Positions 62,298 through 64,000 of a stretch of 64,000 nucleotides of DNA are shown here, piece after piece (position 1 is the stretch's first letter; each line of letters begins with the position of its first letter). A model generated the notes under the pieces. That model searched no databases, was not told the DNA's origin, and saw only the letters and a program-made list of their open reading frames with translations. The stretch is taken from contig CAYVBJ010000014.1 in the NCBI GenBank assembly GCA_964449075.1, forward strand, positions 11,155 through 75,154, read 5' to 3'. The DNA is from CAYVBJ01 sp964449075. GTDB lineage: Bacteria > Bacteroidota > Rhodothermia > Balneolales > Balneolaceae. Made by a program: the position numbers and the translations under genes.

Positions 62298-64000
62298 ATG
62301 AGTAAGAAAAAACTCTATTTACTGGATGGAATGGCACTGGCTTACAGGGCTCATTTTGCATTCATCAACAGCAGGCTGAAAAACTCGGAGGGAATTCTCA
62401 CCGGACCGATACTCGGATTTGCAAACACCCTGGTAAAGTTGCTTGAAGAAGAGGAACCCACGCACATTGCTGTGGTATGGGATACACACGAACCCACATT
62501 CCGGCATGATTTAGATGAAGATTATAAAGCTAATCGTCCGCCGCAACCGGAGGAGTTGAAAACCGGTATTCCCCTGATTAAAGAGATGGTCGACAAGTTC
62601 GGGATTGATAACCTGGAGCAGCACGGGTATGAGGCGGATGACATCATCGGGACGATCGCGAGTGATGCCAATGCAGATGATGTAAATGTGTTCCTCGTAA
62701 CGCCGGATAAAGATTTTATGCAGCTTGTGCACGACCATATCACCATGGTGAAACCGGATAACAAAAACGGCGGATTTATTATCATCGACAGGGAAGGGGT
62801 GAAAGATTATTTTGATGTGTATCCTGAACAGGTGATTGATGTGCTTGCAATGATCGGCGACACATCCGATAATATACCCGGCGTGCCCGGCATCGGGAAA
62901 AAAGGAGCGCCAAAACTGATTAAAAAATATGGATCGCTCGAAAATGCCATCGATCACGCCGATGAAATGAAATCCAAGCGTTACAGGGAAGGTCTGACCA
63001 ATTATGCTGACCAGGCGATGCACGCGAAGAAAATGGTTACAATCAAAACAGATGTTCCGGATACGGTAAAGTGGCAGGAGCTGGGCTGGGATGGCCCCGA
63101 TGAAAAAGAGCTGGGCCGTTTTTTTAAGCGGATGGAATTCAAAAAACTCACCAAAAAATACCTGGGTATTGAGCCGGGTGAGCAATCGGACCTGTTTTCC
63201 GGAAACAACCATCTGAATAGTGAGGATGATAATGAATCATCAAACAAGCAGTTTAACAGCGATGATGTGCAATACCGATTGGCGATAACTGAATCTGAAA
63301 TCCAGGAGATCATCAGCGAGGTGAAAGATGCCGGTGTTCTCTGCTTCGATACAGAGACAAACGCCAGTGATCCCATCATAGCTCTTCCCGTAGGCATTTC
63401 CCTCTGCGCTGAGGCCGGAAAAGCGTGGTACATCCCAATGAACGTGGAAGGTGTAATGAAAGCAGATGAGGTTTGTGATCTTCTTGAACCGCTCTTTTCT
63501 GATCCGGGTATTTTAAAAATAGCTCAAAACCTGAAGTATGATTACCTGGTTCTGAAACGGGTCGGCCTGACCGTAAAAGGTCCCTACTTCGATACCATGG
63601 TGGCAGCATATCTTCTGGATGCCAACCAGAAACTGAAAATGGATGTTCTGGCAAAAAAGTATCTTGGATATGAACCGATACCGATCGAGAAACTGATCGG
63701 AACGGGACGATCCCAAAAAACAATGGACGAAATCCCGTACACCGATATTGTTGACTATGCATGTGAGGATGCCGACATCACCCTGCAGCTATATCATCTG
63801 CTGAAAAAAGAGCTTGAAAACGATGAACTTCTTGATATCGCCGCTGATGTTGATTTTCCGCTGATTTCAGTACTGGGTGATATTGAGCTGACCGGTGTCA
63901 AAATAGATACGGATATGCTGAATCTATTTTCCAATGAACTTGAGAAAGATTTGCAGGCGATTGAGAAAGAGATTTTTGAAGAGGCGAAAGAGGAGTTTAA
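62298..64000 (+). CDS. polA: DNA polymerase I, 3' end beyond the window
   Basis: 567 codons visible. Residues ~1-290: 5' nuclease domain, with YLLDGMALAYRAHFAF at the start, VVWDTHEPTFRH, DADDIIGT-type segment (YEADDIIGTIASDA) and MIGDTSDNIPGVPGIG. Residues ~330-520: 3'-5' proofreading exonuclease, with the metal pair Asp351/Glu353 in CFDTETNAS, Asp415 in NLKYDYLVL and YACEDADITLQLY; these residues are intact, so proofreading is predicted to be active. The polymerase domain starts near the window end. Repair and primer-removal role. Confidence 0.95.
   Translation, partial: MSKKKLYLLDGMALAYRAHFAFINSRLKNSEGILTGPILGFANTLVKLLEEEEPTHIAVVWDTHEPTFRHDLDEDYKANRPPQPEELKTGIPLIKEMVDKFGIDNLEQHGYEADDIIGTIASDANADDVNVFLVTPDKDFMQLVHDHITMVKPDNKNGGFIIIDREGVKDYFDVYPEQVIDVLAMIGDTSDNIPGVPGIGKKGAPKLIKKYGSLENAIDHADEMKSKRYREGLTNYADQAMHAKKMVTIKTDVPDTVKWQELGWDGPDEKELGRFFKRMEFKKLTKKYLGIEPGEQSDLFSGNNHLNSEDDNESSNKQFNSDDVQYRLAITESEIQEIISEVKDAGVLCFDTETNASDPIIALPVGISLCAEAGKAWYIPMNVEGVMKADEVCDLLEPLFSDPGILKIAQNLKYDYLVLKRVGLTVKGPYFDTMVAAYLLDANQKLKMDVLAKKYLGYEPIPIEKLIGTGRSQKTMDEIPYTDIVDYACEDADITLQLYHLLKKELENDELLDIAADVDFPLISVLGDIELTGVKIDTDMLNLFSNELEKDLQAIEKEIFEEAKEEF

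Noticed and set aside
1..64000. CRISPR arrays, insertion sequences, prophage, rRNA and tRNA genes
   Set aside because: No spaced direct repeats, transposase or integrase motifs, or cloverleaf-like segments were seen in any intergenic region.

Overview
The window reads as ordinary chromosome from a free-living bacterium of the Bacteroidota/Balneolota type. I favour Balneolota (Balneolaceae-like), but that is an inference from gene content and signals, not a search result. Pointers are outer-membrane barrels and an LpxH-like enzyme (diderm), a bacillithiol gene (bshC), DUF5683 next to parB, many starts without a Shine-Dalgarno sequence, and promoter -7 boxes close to the Bacteroidota form TAnnTTTG. 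G+C looks moderate (about 40-45% by eye). I see no rRNA, tRNA, CRISPR array, insertion sequence or prophage, and no gene-free stretch over 300 bp. One run of 100 N (60999-61098) is a scaffold gap.

Layout. 1-5292: a partial secreted S9 peptidase (-), then gntK-gnd-gntP for gluconate uptake and oxidation (+). 5289-8910 (-): TPR protein, patatin fused to an outer-membrane barrel, response regulator, SUI1/YciH. 9116-13341 (+): DUF151-UVR nuclease, bshC, 5-formyl-THF cyclo-ligase, PspC protein, tmk. 13244-18211 (-): DUF1302-like barrel, lipoprotein acetamidase/formamidase homologue and MMPL/RND transporter, a possible envelope transport module. 18458-25763 (+): SRPBCC protein, aroE-pgeF-deacetylase, dxr-rseP-psd-pssA. 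25767-30892 (-): DUF2892 protein, Crp/Fnr regulator, class A PBP, lpxH-like gene, polyprenyl synthase. 31000-43579 (+): pfkA-pgi-dNK, the classic yceD-rpmF-plsX-fabHDG-acpP-fabF-rnc cluster, mgtE, thyA-folA. 43834-50887: a PAS-HisKA-REC protein lacking an ATPase domain (+), HD phosphohydrolase and thioesterase (-), M42 peptidase and VWA protein (+), a zinc-less anti-sigma-like protein and an RluA-type synthase (-). 51035-58839 (+): uvrC, ECF sigma/anti-sigma pair, parA-parB-DUF5683, LOG family protein, secreted TPR protein. 58998-64000: tkt (+), gap, truncated SpoIIE/PP2C phosphatase (-), 5' part of polA (+).

How the genes connect. Gluconate enters through GntP, is phosphorylated by GntK and decarboxylated by Gnd to ribulose 5-phosphate, which Tkt and the upper glycolytic enzymes Pgi and PfkA can use. 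Plsx/Fab/Acp, Psd/PssA, Dxr, polyprenyl synthase, LpxH and the PBP supply envelope lipids and murein. Tmk, dNK, ThyA, FolA and the cyclo-ligase cover thymidylate and folate supply. No wholly unknown system stands out. The best candidates for a second look are the DUF1302-acetamidase-MMPL block, the kinase-less HisKA-REC protein, and a CRP/FNR-like site at the end of the crp/fnr gene.
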